A stretch of 64,000 nt of DNA from Chaetorhynchus papuensis (taxonomy: Eukaryota; Chordata; Aves; Passeriformes; Rhipiduridae), in NCBI GenBank assembly GCA_013396525.1, contig VWYX01000395.1, forward strand, positions 360,183 to 424,182, given 5' to 3'. Every line of letters begins with the position of its first letter. The stretch's first letter is position 1. The notes beneath the pieces are model-generated. The model did not search any database and had not been told where the DNA came from. It worked only from the letters and a program-made list of their open reading frames with translations. The position numbers and the translations under genes were made by a program. Positions 23,558 to 38,100 of this stretch are shown piece after piece.

Positions 23558-26500
23558 TTGACACTTCTTGGCAAGATCCCCTCACGTTAGTACAGCATGG
23601 GAATTCTTACTGAAGACAGAAAAGCAATTTTTATTCTTTTCCTTTCAGCTTAATTTGCTGTTGTGGATAAGATTTGTAATGAAAAATACTGTCCAAACGT
23701 TACCTGTTGAAAGGCAGATTCAGATTTCTATGGCTGTACAGAAATACAGAGGGAGAGCTTATTAATGCTGCTTTAAAAGCCTTGTGCCTCTGAATTGTTC
23801 TGGACTGTGTATTTTGGCATAACTTTTCACAGAGAGTCAACAGAAGTCTTGTGCTTATGTGAAACTGAGGGCAGCAGGACTTAGTGTGGGGCTAAAGAAG
23901 GCATGTTCTGAAAAGCTTGACTGCTTAAGGATAGAGTAAAGAAAAGCTTTTACATGGTTTACTGATCTTGGCCTTGGTTTGTCTAATTTCTTACTAACAA
24001 ACACTGAATAACACGGGAATGTTTCTCTCTTGTGAACATAGAAAAATCAGCTCTTAGTCCATGTATTTTAGATTAATCTTAATCGGAAGGGTTGTCTGTC
24101 TGAAGGTTGTTTGTCTCATTTTTTTGTCCTCAGGAAGACTTCACAAAATTTGTGAAGTGCAAACTTATAACACACTTGCTTCCCCTCCAGAATCAGTAAG
24201 ATAATATATAGGCTCTCCCACCTTGGAGTTATGAGTATAGCAAACTGTTAGTTTTCAGTATTACGGGGTTTTTTCCTATATGCCTACTTCACGCTATTTT
24301 CTGGGTACATAATCCTTCAACAAAGGATTAACTCAGTAGTGTTTGGTCCTCTGGACAGCAGGAGACTGATGGTAACTGGCGTGGCCATCACAGCAGCGTG
24401 GGTTATCCCTTTTCCATTATGAAACCACAGACATTCATCTTGAGCGACGTTTGGAGAGGACTCATGCCAGGCCTAAGGGTCCTCAATAGAACATGCATAA
24501 GAAATGATGAGAACTGAAGGTTGCTGTGGGAAGCTGTATTTCATCTTGAGCTACAGCACATGCCACGGCAATTCCAGTAATGGCAGCAGGAACAGGGCTG
24601 CAGCAGGACGGTGACAGACCACGGCCGTGGGAGGGTGGCCACGTCCTGCATGAGTCACAGAGAGCCTGCAGATAAAATGCAGTAAAACAGCTTGGCCAGG
24701 ACAGTGTGAACAGACACAAGGAGAGATAAAGTCAAGTGAGGCTTTGAAGGTGGTCTGATCTTTAAATATGCTGCAGATTAGAGAGGCTGCGAGATGGCCG
24801 AGGCCTTGCTGAGCAGGGTCTGGGTCGTTGTTCCCAACTTTTTCTCTGCGCGAGGAAATGGGGGAGCCGTGTTTTTGCAGATAATGCAGCAGTGCTGCCC
24901 TGGCCCTTCTGCCAAGGCTGTGCAGCCTTGCCTGGTGTCAATCATCTCCAGAGACAGCCCGGTGTTACACAGGGACAGTTCTGACCTCAAATGATCCCAC
25001 TGCAGCAGGACACTGTGTGGGGAACCAAAAATATTTTGTTCAAAATTCTTTCAAGTAAACTTCTGTGAATGAGGACGAAACAACATGAAGAAATCCCAAC
25101 CACTGTTAAAGCTCATCCCAGTGATCTTGCTTAGGGTACTCAGCAAGTGTCACCAGTGGGTGTCCTTGGTACAGTTCTCTGCTTCATTTGTGAGCAGCTC
25201 TACTTCCCCTTGTGCCTTGTCCTTCTCCCTTGGAAAAAATCACATTGGCCTAAGCTCTGTCCTTTGCCACTTTCTAAACTCTTCAGAGGTTATTTCCTTT
25301 CTTGGTCAGCACACAAAAAACAATCTTAATGGTACAGGCAAATATTTAGAAGTATGTCTTTTTCAAACAAACCAGTAGGACATGAATTGCTCATTCAGAC
25401 AGTTTCGGTGACACCGGCTCATGGCCTGGCTCAGAAAACTCATTATGACAAGGTTGTTTTGGTTATCTGTTTATGTTTAACCATTCTCCTCACTTTCTGT
25501 CGCTCACCCACTCTGTGCTTTTACCTATCCTTCAGTCTGGTGACGGCAGGTTATGTGTTTGGCAATGAGTTTCCTGCTTCTTTTCTGAAGCTGTTAGGAT
25601 GCCTTCAGGCTCTGGAGCAAAAATAAATGCTGACTACTCCTTTTGATGCAGAGGAATGTTACAACGTAGCCCATTACCAGATGATTAGAGAAGCAGAAAT
25701 AAACCTTGAGCACGAAGCTGTAGTTCCCTGCTCAAATGACACTAACCCTATTTATAGACACGGAGTAGGCAGAAAGTAGATGAGGAACCAAAACATTAGG
25801 GAAATAATTTTCTCAGGCACCACCAGGCAATGACAGAATTATCTCAGTAGTATTTAGCTTTTGATATTGGAGAGCAGGAAAGTGTGTGAAGGGCTCTGGG
25901 ACAGCCTCACCAGGCTCCCTGCGCTCCCAAGGAGGAGCACCATGGCTTGGAGGCAGCTGTGGAAAGGCTGAACAGTCTGAGGTGGACAAAGGTCTGAACA
26001 GAATGTGCAGTGTCTGCGTTTCCAGGGAAGTGACTGAAATTAATGATATCCTTCACGGTATTTTTAGGCTTTCTCTAATCCCTTACTCTTGAGGGCCGAA
26101 TGATGAGTTAGAGTAGAAATGATCACGATGGGAGAGTGCCAACATCCAGAGCTGGCAGATGCTAAAATTGGAAGCATTGAAAGGTTGATGGATGGTACAA
26201 GATTTTAAAAGATTTGAAATTTTTGGATGAATGTATCAAAAGTCAGATGCACTGGAGTGGAAGCAAGTGATTTTATTTACTGACTCCATTCAAATGACAC
26301 AATCATGTAAAACACTATCCTTGGAGGAGACAAGAGCCCCACTTCCATTGTAGTCACAGGCTGGCAGAATAGAAATGATATAAAAATGGTTGGATTTGTA
26401 CTGGAGATGAATTGGACAGAAAATATTTTGCACAAAAAATTACATTTAGGCCTCAGAGTGGCTGGGATTTGTAGTGAATTGCTGTCAAATGCTTTATCAG

Positions 26501-29500
26501 GAGAGGTCATGAGACATACAGCAAGTGATTTTTGCTAAAGAGAGGGGTTTTAAATGTTAGCTCAGACAATTTATCAGGCTGAATGTGTTTTCCTACAGAA
26601 CTGTTACAACAGGAGCAAGACTACTTGAGAAGTTGGCCTCTTTTCTTCTGAAATGACATGAAACTCACTGCTTGAAAGGTATAATGTGGGACAGGTAATT
26701 TGAAATCTGTTTCCTTTGGTTTCAGTGGTATTATTGAGGGTTTATGCAGACTTAAGGGTCAACAAGCTGCAGCCTGGCCATAACATCTGTTTCACACAGC
26801 TATAGAGGAATTAGCCTTTCTCAGGAATTCTTGTTGCTACAAATCAGCCAAAGACAAGGTCTACTGAGGGGAAAGGAGAAAAGTGAAGAGAGAAGGGGGA
26901 AAGAATCAGATTGTTTATCTGAGGGAGAGAAATTAATTCATTGAAAGAAAGAGGTTTAGTGCTAGAAGTAGTGAAAATGTGTAATGAATCATCATAAAAC
27001 TGAACAGGAAACCACAGTGAGAATGGCACATGCAGAATGAAGATGTAAAATTAAGGCCAGACTGGGAATGCAAACTGAGATTTCACCAAGGTAGTAAATA
27101 CAGGAGTAATTTGCCAAGTAAGGTCATTAAGGAAGAAGAGCTTGGATAACTTGTGGGGAAGACAGATGTTCTGTACTTGAGAGAGTGGATTTAAGGTTTT
27201 GCTGGTACTTCAGGAACACGGAGAAGAGATAAATGTAAAAGGCTTGTTGGACTTGGGACATTTTTCCTCTTCCTGTCCAGCAACGCCAGTTCAGCTCCTG
27301 CCTCTGGTGTGCTGTTCCAAAGACAAACACAGGTCAGGGGAGGACAGTTCAGTCAGGTAGGAGAGCACAGCAAAACGAGCTCTCAGTGTAAACGCACTGA
27401 AAGTAAGAGAAGAAAGCAAGTTGTGTTAGAGGGGTATTTGAGCTGATTTGGCATTGTGCTGCAATTAGATAACACTCTCTCCAAATTAAGCATGGAGCAT
27501 ATAAAAACATGTCCATAGCTAAAACCTGTCACCTGAAGAGTTTCTTTCCAAGACTGGGGACAGGGAAGGAGCTTTCCCCATGCACCCCCTTCCCTTAGCA
27601 GTTCCTAAAAATGTTTTTAATGAGGGATTCAAATGGGTTATTGACAGAGTGAAAGATGCTCAGGAAGATAATTACATTCTTCATAAACCCATTAACTGAA
27701 AGCCGGGGGAGGTGGAAGGCAGATAACAGCAAGGACCACATCCCATGACAGGTGGGAGAGGAAGAAGGCAAGGAACACGATGTGGAATTTGCCAGAATAA
27801 ACCCTGTGATCCTGTTGTGTGGGAAAGTGCTGAATTTAGCACCAAGAACAAAGCACCAGTGTCTGTCCCAGCAGCTCTCTGTGCCATGGGGGAAGGCACA
27901 GAGTCCAGGAGGTGTAAATCCTGTGGGGAAGCAAAGAGCAGTGCTGAAGGGAGCTGCTGAACCTGACAGGATTGTAAAGGTATCACAAGCTTTGAACTCT
28001 GCAGATTCCTAGAGGTGGGAAACTCGAAGGTACCATGCAGTGGTGGTCATGATGAACCACCATAAAAAGAAAGATTTAGGTAAAAGGGAACAGAAAAATC
28101 ACTTTCTGTCTTCTCTTTTTGTTTGCTTATTTTTGTTTTTCAAGGAAAATTCTTGTATGCAAGTGGCTCCCTAGTGAAGGGGAAAACTGAAGGGTCTAGA
28201 ACTCACCTGCACTACCTGAGGCAATCAACCTTGTCCCCAAAATACAAACTCAACCTGTTTCAGTTACTATTGGCCACTTCACAGGAATATTTTGTGTCTG
28301 AAGCCCTAGAGAGCAATTATCTCTAAACAAGCCCTGAAGAGCTGTTTCCATACAGCCCTGTGAGCAGAAGCTGCTGTTTGACAATAACTTTTGCTCAATA
28401 TTTATTTTCACTACAATACACTACATAATTTTTTTCCCCTCACAGAGAAAACAATCATATCCTTTAGTCTTCCATCTTATTTCTTCTGCTTTTCTTGCCT
28501 GGACTGCAGACCAGTACCAATTTTTCAGTTTCTATTTAATTCTTTTGGGGAATTAACTACAACTTTCAGTACTGATCACTTTGAGCCCATGACATCCTTC
28601 ACACCTATCCTGTGAAACTGACATTTCCATCTGGTTGTTTGGTGCAGAAGAAGCCATTAAAAAGTGCAAATATTCTCTGAGATACCAAATTTCCCACTTT
28701 TCTTTTAGTTTTACCCTCATGTAATCTCAGGACAGCAGGTTGGGGATCGCATTGGGCTGCTCCTTTGCCAGGTTAAACCTGTCCCTACCAAGACTTAGCA
28801 AATAAGACTTGGAGCTCCAGGATTTTGGTGAAACCTGCCCTGCAGAGCTGTTTTTTCCCAGATCTCCTCCCTACCTATTTTCTCATCCATCCCTAATACT
28901 ATGGGAAAAGTCATCGTAATTCCTTGCTGTTCTTGGTGTCTTATTCAGATTCCTGCTTGGATTTCTCAGCCCACAAATCAGTTTTAAATCTCTGTCTCAA
29001 AGGACCAATAAATCCACTATTTTGTGCATTCTGGCTCTCATTTCTCCTCATGGGCTTTCTTGCTATTTTCGCTCAATTTTATACTTCCCAGCAAACCTGT
29101 TCCCATCCCGTCCTCCTTTTTGCCTCTCTTCCAGCTTTTCCTCTTTATTCTCTGCTCATTTAATATAAATTTCTCCTTATAACACACTTCTTTCAGCAAA
29201 GCTTTCAGCGATGGTCCCACCCACGTGCCTTAATCAAAGCCCTGTTGAAGGCTGTGGAAAGGTTTTAATGGACTTCGGATCATGAACTAAAAGTAGTGGT
29301 CTCTGAGGTTGCCTTTGTGTTGCAGTCTGTGGAATAAACTTCAGGAATATTTAGTGAATCCAAGTTAGTTTTCTTCCTGAAAACGAAATTTTTGGTGTGT
29401 TTAAAGTACACCCGCTATTTAACTCAAGGAAACTGGATTTATTTGTTAATTTAATCTGAAAAGGAATAAATCTTGGATAGTGTTCAAACCCAGAGATTGT

Positions 29501-32500
29501 CTAAATAAGGAAAGGATTGAAAAGAAAGGAAAACACCAGGAAAGTAATGGATTGAGAGCTTCCTGGAGACAAGAAGCAGGTATAGCCAAATGCTGGAGCT
29601 GAGGATTATTTAAAATTCCTTTGACCAGTGTACATCTTTGTGAGATGGATCAAATTCTGTTTCTATTAGATGACAGGGGTTCATTTCCTTTCCTTAGATA
29701 AACACTTTAAGGTGCCAGACTCCTCTGTGAGATGATAAATGACTTCCTAGACGTCATCATAAAGGAAGTTGTTCCTTAAAACTGTTCTAAATCTGTTACA
29801 TATCAAATTTCCTGTGCATGGCTGCCACTCTGCAACGCTTTCCAAACTGTATTTCACAAATGCACAGTGTGTCTTGTAACACCAAGACACTCATTTTCCA
29901 GCTCCATCTTTGGCCCTGTTCTCAAAACACAGGAGGTCATGGATTGGATTTAGAAGTTAGCATAACACATCCTGCCTACCTTGAATTACAAAAAATACAC
30001 AATCTGGAGGAGTGATTTATGAATCTATAATTACAGATAGGACTGCTCTGTTTCAGTTCGGCCTGGTGAAGCTGAGAGCAGCTGAAATCTGCTTATTTCA
30101 GTGGTAGAAAATTCAGGGAGAAGGTCACTGCCCTCTGTTTTGGAAAATGTGGATGGTGGTTTATATGTCCAGCTGGAAACAACAATAGAATCTGAGATTC
30201 TGCTTGTATTCATGTACTTTCAGATTGCCTGATAGACCAATAAATATCCTGCCAGGCCTTCTGGGTCTTCACCCATTTCCACTGACAGTAAATTGTTAAA
30301 ATAAGCCTCTCTTTTTGTGGCACTTGACATTTGAAATCAAGTGCTTGCTGTCAGAGCATGTGTTGTGACCAAATTAATTTCTCCCTTGTCATAAAAGAAA
30401 GTTGAAGGGTCATAGAAAAGTAGAGAAAATGTGGCAACAGAGGTACAAATACAGATGAGGTACAAATACTGATGTTTGTCTCTGTGGTTGTTCATCACCA
30501 GATAGTCTTTATATTGAGTTTTGAGGCATGTGTCTGAAAATGCCCCCTTTTAACTGAATATTTTTATTAATTCCTAGTCTTGAGACACAAGAGAGACACT
30601 TATTTCCTTTGAGCCTCAGCCAGTTTTTTTGCTGTCACTGGATCTGTGTGCCTGACAATGTCCTTTGGTGCTCCTTGGGCCAAGACTCAGGTGGACTTCA
30701 GGTGCCTCAAATTTCCATCATCAAAAAGTCCTGAAGGACCAACACAATTCATGTGACCTTTTCTTCCACCTCCCAAATTATCCCAGTTTTCATAGAGCCC
30801 TGCTTTTGGTCTGATTCTGTAATCCCCTCATCAATCAATGCACATTTTTAAAACTGCTTTCTGGATTAACAAGTTCACATGCAATTAATTCAAAGCACTA
30901 AGACTTAAACATGTAGTGACCTGAGGCACAGAGGCAATCCGACAAAAGGCAGAAACTGGAATTACTTGCTTTACATAAATGTTGGGAGGATGTTTCAGAA
31001 CGGCTGGAACAGCAAGAAATGTGTGTGGGATGGTGGAAGGAATGGTGAAAAAGCACAAGTCCTTGACATGTGTATTTGTATTATTGCTTTTGTTTTAGCC
31101 TTAGAGCTGTTTGGAACGTGGTCATGCCACCGCTTTGCCTTCCAGTGACAAATCTGAAGGTCTTAGAAAATAACAGTTCAAGTTATTCCAGGCTGGTGTT
31201 TATTAAGCAACCTTTGAAACGCTAAAGATATTTAAATCCCAGTCTGGTTTAGTACGGAAAAACTAAGCAAAGAAAACTGTGAGTTAGCACAGAAAAAATT
31301 GAGCAGTACTTGGATCTACCTCAGGCTATTATGAAGTCATCAAACAGGAGGGCTGAGAACCACCACTCTGAAATAAAATAGTGCAATCAAGGCACTTGTT
31401 CTTGCACTGTAGAGATCATATTTTAACGTGCGGTATCTAGTTTGGACACATGCAGCAGCCCCTGATTTAGCCCAACACAGGTGAAAGCAGCTCCAGCACT
31501 TTCATGCATCTCCCATCTCAAGGAGATGCATTAATTTTTCTGCACATGTTGTTTCACTAAAGGCTTCACCGGAGAGGAAAAGACAAATGTAGGATTCATA
31601 TTGTAAAGTGTTATCACTTTAGAATTTCACCTTTTCATCGACTAGTGAACTTGCTTTGAGACGTAAATTACAATTGCATCTATACAAATGCCAGTTTGTC
31701 TGTTAGCAGAATAGGGTTTTTAGTTGCTTTGGTGATTTCAGTTTCCCTAGCAGAGGAAAGAAAATGATTATCCAGTTCACATGGAAAACGGGCAGCTTCA
31801 ACATTTCTTCAGTGAGAACTCAATTCCCTGGAAAAATTCTCAGGCTCAATTTGTGTGGACTGTTTATGACGCTGACTTAGCAAAGCTGTGCCTTCAAACC
31901 ATATTTTATCGGAGAGAATGAGATACCCATGGCTCAATATCAGATGGTACAGCCGAAGGGGACAGCATTTCCCAGTGAGTTTGCAGTTCCTTTGTCCCTG
32001 GAGTCTCTCTTAGTCTGCAGGACACTGCCAGGACATGCATTCCCCGGCAGAATAAAGATGTTTGAATACAGATATTTGACCTGAGCATACCAGTACCTGT
32101 CAGAGCCCTCAGGGAAAGCCTCAATGCTTCAGTCACCTGAAGAGATTGGTAGCTGTAAGATCTATTTCCCTGGGGAATCGTCACTTGGATGACGAAAGAC
32201 CAGGAGACAATTCCAGTGACACGTTACTGTAGCCAGTAATTATTTCCCGCATTTTTTTATTTTCCTTAGCCTGTCTGCCTTCGGGGAGGTGATTAGTATT
32301 GGTTTAGAAATCCTGGCTTCCTTTAGCTTTTACCAGTGAAAAATTCTTTTTTATTCCATCCCTCCTGCTGTACCTCCAATCAATCCTTCAGCATGTCCCT
32401 GAGAAGATCCTGCTTTCCTCCTTCCAGCTTAATGGGGCTACCATTGGCTTTGTTCTTCATCCTGGAGACACCCTGAACACCAATTTTCACTTGATCTTGA

Positions 32501-34867
32501 TTTCCACATCACTTAGAGAGCCTAAAATTGTCAAGGTGTCTGAGAGTGGGATCAGGACCCTGTGACTAAGACTAGTCCTATATTTCTCTATTTTCCCTCT
32601 GAATGGGCAATATTTTAGCATTGCCTTTTCTATTTTGATAAAAAGCCCCCTGTCAGAGGCAATTTTTCTGGGCTGGGGTAGAAGAGGGACTTCTTACCTC
32701 TGCAGCTCCCAGGATGAGAGAGTATAAGATGAGGGCATGTTCTTACACCATAATAATTCCAAAATATTTACTTTGATTTGCATGTTTTGAAGATCTGGCC
32801 GTCCCCATCAAAGATTCCTCTGGTGATAAATTGTAGCCCCAGGCTCAGTACAGAAAGTGCAGAAAATGCCTTTCCCTGAGAAGCTGTCAAGGAGAACTCT
32901 CCCTAATGTGACCTCGCCTGTGAGCCTGGACGTACTCCAGCACAGGGGAGCCCTTTGAATCTAAAATGTATATAAACACAAGTACACAAATCCAGTAGCA
33001 ATACAGAGCTGAAAAAACGTCAGGACATTGTCTTTGCAATAATAGCTCCGGAGCAGGACAGTTTCTCGTGGCTGCTCTGCCTAAAATGGGAAGCAGTGAG
33101 CAAGAGCAGCACTTGGAAGGAGGCACCACGACTGGCTGGAGCCTTGGGCTGTGTGATAGAGCACCACAGATGCTGACACTCGTGGGGCAAACTGAGACGC
33201 TGCCTCCTGCTGCATCCCATCTGATAGGGCTGGTTTGAAAATATCCTTAATTTTCAGTGTCGGAGATAAGGTCTCTTATTTACGAGAGTGAAAACTACTC
33301 TGGCATCGAGAGGAAGCACCACGGCGTCTGCCCTGAAAGGCATCGAGGCCTCTCTCAGTGCCCTCAGAGGGATTAAATACAAACATCTGCTGAGTCTGCT
33401 GCCATGAGAAATCCATCTGGGCTTGTACCTTCCCTTCTTGCGTGCCCACAAAGAAAATACACTCCAGCTTTAAGCAGTGCGTTTATTCAGCACCAAACAG
33501 GATGTAAAATAATAACGCTTAGAGCTAAGAAAAAATGTCTACATTTCCAGCTGGCTTTATTAGCTGACAGGTCTCCTGCATTGTAAATTGTATCAAATAC
33601 TTCCCTTTTGAAAAACGATGTAGATAATGGCTGATTATTAGCACTAATTGTACCCTGTGATGTTTGGGAAAACTCAAAAACGACTGGAAGAACAGCCAAG
33701 AAAAGCTGAGAAATCACTACAGCAAGTGATTTAATAAAGTGATAAGGTGTGTGTAATACTCCCTGCTTGCAAGTGAAAAGACACCTCTCCTGCCTTTGAT
33801 TTGTTGCCAAAACTGATAAAAGATACAACAACTAAGGAAATACAAAAGCAATCAAGAATGCAACCTATCTTCATGATCATTTTCCTGAAATAAAACACCT
33901 TGGGAAATACAGAAGTACCAGTTTCAGAGCAAAAAAAGAAACTTGTACATTGGTATGGATATCACTGCATACAGAAAAAGGAATGGGAAATGATTTTTCC
34001 ATACATGGTTATAAATGACATAATTTAAAATTGTTTGACTAAAATCATATGACGAAAATTAAAGACAGAAAAAAAAATTGAGCAACAGACACTAAAACCC
34101 AGGAATATTAACGGAAATTGATTTATTTATTTCCCCATGGCAGAGACAAATGACCCCTGGAATTGTAGCTGTATTTCTTGCCTGTTCAGCTTCACTGTTT
34201 TCAAGGCTCACTACCAGTTTACCAAAAAAAACCCCACTTCAAACCCCCAAATTTTTGATTATGCAGATGTTTTTTCTAGCCTAGTTTTGGGGAGAGTGTC
34301 CTTTTCATTGAATATTATTTGCATTCTTTATTCTCTTGAACTTATTTCTCACAAAGAAGAATTCATAGCACACCTGGAAATAATTTTGCAATATTCAATT
34401 TGCAAATTCTGCCACATGAACAATCACCTCTAAAATGTTTTCATGCATCTTCCTTTGCTTCTTTTCACACCAGGCCCTAAAAACTCACAGTAGGCCCTGC
34501 CACTATGCCAGAAAAAGCAGTTGTAACATTTTTAGCCATTAATTATTTGGCTCATTCAAGTCCTTATGTAAAATTCCCTTTTCTAGGAATTGCATCAAGT
34601 AGTGCATACGTCTGAAAGAATATTAAATATTAATACTGGGAAAAGGAAGACTGTTCTCTCTTCTTCCTCTTCCAAAGTCCCCCTTTGATTTACTGCTTTC
34701 TGCAGACCCAAATGTAAATAGTGTCACAGCAAATAAGTGTTTAGTGTCTGTGAAGTTTATTCTATTGGTCTATTTGGGTTCTTAAGCCTGAGTTATAATG
34801 CATATAAATTAGTGGCCAGTGAGTGTTGTTGAATTATCTGGAAGCCTTGTCATTGACAAAGTGACCT
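23558..34867. other. Gene-free stretch
   Basis: About 11 kb with no supported gene or interspersed repeat. It includes an imperfect 17-bp tandem duplication at 30440-30473. Open frames are short (at most about 101 codons) and overlap one another on both strands, as expected by chance. Confidence 0.5.
30440..30473. repeat. 17-bp tandem duplication, one mismatch
   Basis: GAGGTACAAATACAGAT (30440-30456) is followed directly by GAGGTACAAATACTGAT (30457-30473), one difference in 17. Confidence 0.85.
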
Positions 34868-35137
34868 GTGCTGGCTCTCTTGCCAGGAGGAATTGAAGTT
34901 GTTATGCTAAAGTCTGGACAATTGGATGTAAATATTTACCCACTCAATGAGGAGGTGTTAAAGCTAATTCGGCCTCAGGATGTTAACTCCTGGAGATCAC
35001 ACGAGTCCCCATGGGAAGCCAGCTTCAAGTTCCATGGGGAAAATTCAGCTCCTGCTGTAGTAAATGAAGAGCTGCTCGAACAAGGTGATGAGAAGGAGAA
35101 GTTTGGGCTTGATCATGAGCGTACCTGGGAAAAATGA
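34868..35137 (+). other. Unidentified 89-codon open frame with exon-like 5' flank
   Basis: The frame opens at an ATG and runs 89 codons. Its translation is more balanced and acidic than neighbouring chance frames, with a stretch reading GIEVVMLKSGQLDVNIYP and a Glu/Lys-rich C-terminal third. A splice-acceptor-like CTCTTGCCAG ends just before the codons for GIEVV, and a weak donor-like AAGGTGATG occurs inside. I do not recognise the family. It could be a decayed exon, a repeat-derived fragment or chance; no function is proposed. Confidence 0.15.
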
Positions 35138-38100
35138 TCTACACACATAGAGGGATCCACTTCTCTGTCTGTGCTTCCCTCACAGTGCCCATCACAGTAT
35201 TTTGTCTGTTTTTTTAGTTCTGAGGGAAGGTCAATGCAAAGAGGTAGACCTTGATGCCCCCACAGCCCATCTGAGATTCCCCAAAGTATCCTTCCTGGCT
35301 TCTGCCTGGAGCCTCAGGTGTGTGCTGTAATTCTTCCAGCACGTGGGTATCTTAGCTAGGCTGGGGTGGCTCACAGGGCACGAGAAAGAGGTGTGTGAGC
35401 AGCTGAAGCAGGTCCTCACCCTCAATAAGTCAAAATGATGAACACCAGCCCAAGGGCTGCAGTTTTGGTCAGTTTGGAGACTTTCTGTCAAAATCAGGTA
35501 GCACAGAGATGGTGATTTTTGCTTTAGCAGTTTGTTTCTGTAGTCCTCCTCTGAGGGACAATCTGACACAGCCTTTGATGGGATGAGTGATTTTTAGTAC
35601 CTTCTTTTTTCCTCTGAGACTTTGACGAGGTTTGATACTCAGGATAGTATTGGATCCACTGGCTTCACACTGCTCACCGAGTTTCCATGGCTATCCATCA
35701 CTTGTGACCACTGGAGCAACCAAGATCTGTCCCACTCTGTTAGTGCTTAACCAGCAAACTTTTGGATAGGAAAGGGCTTTGTGGCCTGTGGACAGTAGGA
35801 CATCTATTCCTGGGCTCCCCGCCCGTTCCCTCCTGACCCAGGAGTGATCCAGCTCTGCCCTTTGCACCTGCCTCAGGCAGTTCCTGGGCTCTGCAGTGTG
35901 GCCCAGAGCCCTCCCGCACTTGCAGGCCCACGGGGCTGCTGCTGGATAAAGTTCTTTGAACTTACACACCACGAGATTGACTCCCAGGGCCACCCTCCTC
36001 CTCGTCCCCGGGCGGATCTGCTCCCTCAGAGGCAGAAGCCCCGCAAATCAGGGTCATCCCTGTCCCTCAGGGAAAGGGGACAGCTGCTGCTTTTGAATCC
36101 CCTCTGTTATGTGGCCCCTCTGGTCAGTGAACTCCACAGAGTTGTGGCTGTTAAGTGTGACCAGAAATGATTTCTTGCAAACATAGTGTAAAGGATTTCT
36201 GCTTGCCCCTCTGCCACCTCCACATGCTGATTGAACACCATGTGCAGAATAAGAGCACCACAGGGCTTGAAGGACAGTAGTTTCTAAGGAGACACAGTAG
36301 GAAAAGCAGCACATCCCACCTGGCATTCCCTCCCACGGTGCTTTGGAACTCATCTGTGCATTACAGAGTCCAGGTCACCCAGGCTGAGGGTGGGGTGCCC
36401 TCAGAAAGGCTGCAGAGCCCCACACAGACAGGACTGACCTCGGCTGACTCCTCTGGGGACTCTCAGGATGTCCCACAGGCAGGGACAGAACAGAGCCAGG
36501 GCTTTCATCTCCGTAGCTGCCACTGGGAAAAGCCTAAGAGGACACTGGAGAGGTAAGCCTTAATGTCATTAGACAGTGAGCAGGGATATCCTTGTTGAAC
36601 TCACACGAGCACAGGCTTGTCCTCAAAGCTCTCTCCTTTTTTTCCAATAAAGAAAGTGGGGAAAAGAGGAATTCATTTTGCTTCCACTATATTACAGAAT
36701 TTATCTGTTCTTTTGCTGTCTGATGCAGATCAAGGACCAACACTGTCAAGGTTATAAGGGAAAGGATATTTTTTTTTGCGTTCAGGGCAAAACATAGACA
36801 GAATTAAAGCAGATCTGCTGTGCTTGTTTTCAACTTCTTCCAAGAGAGGACTACCCCAGTTTCCAATTTCATCTTCCTAAACTAGTGAATCTTGCAAAGA
36901 ATCACAGCAAGCCTTTTCCCAGGATTTTTGCTAGAAGCCAGTAGCAACTTGAAAAAGAAATGGCCTGACAATGCCTATATAGATACACATATTTGGCATG
37001 CCAGAAACAACTTAGCATGGATTTAAAACCACTCAGACAAGGTGACTGGCTCCATAACCCTAGAACTGCCACTTGCTGGTCATACAACACAGAAGCGTCC
37101 GTTCAAATTCCAGGTAAGCACAGCAACAAACACCAATAAAGGAGCAGGGACAGGTTTTTAGCCTACGTTAAGAAAATTCACCAGTGCTGTTCTTGATTCA
37201 GTTCATGTTTGTCCTGAAGTGGAAGATGAAGCATGTACTCAGCAGAAATTTGGGTTTGGGGGTTCATTTTGCTCCCTCGTTCTTCACGACATAAAATGCA
37301 CTTTTTACAAGACATCAAAATAATGAATTGGCATAATCAGCGACAAGTTAATTTAGCTCTCAGAGAATCTGGCTCCACATGTCTCAAATTGTCCATGCTG
37401 TGACACTCTCTCTCTCCCTTTTCCCTTGCTGTTATCTCCCTCCTGTCTCCCGTTAGCTGCAGAAGGGAAACCAAAGGCTCCGACCACCCACAGGGCCTCC
37501 TCAGCAGCTGTAAAACAAAGGTGCCAAGAGCCAAAATGCCTTTTCTCCAGCAGTGCCATCTCCTGTGGCTGGGCCTTGGGTTGGCATCGGGGACCAGGTC
37601 TGATGTCAGCCAGGGAACTTCTTTTAAAATGCAGAAGGAAAACACCCCTGCAGTGCTTCCCTCAGCCTGAATGTTCCCTCTGGGGAATTTGCTACCCTGT
37701 TGGACGTACAAAAAGAGAAGCCTCTGAGGGGGCTGGGGGGTGTGTGTGGGTTTGTTCTCTGTTCAAGGCCCAGATGACTTGGGTTGAGCTTTCTCTGCGC
37801 TTTATGGGAAAACAGCCACTGCCCACCTTGGCTTTTATGGGAGAGGAGGAATGTGAATCAAAAAATTAAATTCACATAACTTTGTGGGTGGCCTTCCCTG
37901 CTATGCAGAATATCTTTGTGTACACTCATGTCTGCCACGACTTTGAGAAAAAGCCCTTTACTTGTATGGCAACAAACTAATAAGTCAGATTGTTTACATT
38001 CCTGAGCACTATATCATATTTCCCAACAGAGTTAATGAAACAAATTAAGCAAAACTCCACAAGGATTCTTGCATTCACAGAAAACTTCTCAGAATTCTTA

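Noticed and set aside
35790..36110. Second CpG-island promoter
   Set aside because: GC-richer than its surroundings, but CpG density is modest and no start signal or first exon could be defined.
37426..37869. 147-codon plus-strand frame
   Set aside because: It shares DNA with 68- and 124-codon minus-strand frames. No motif or splice pairing seen.
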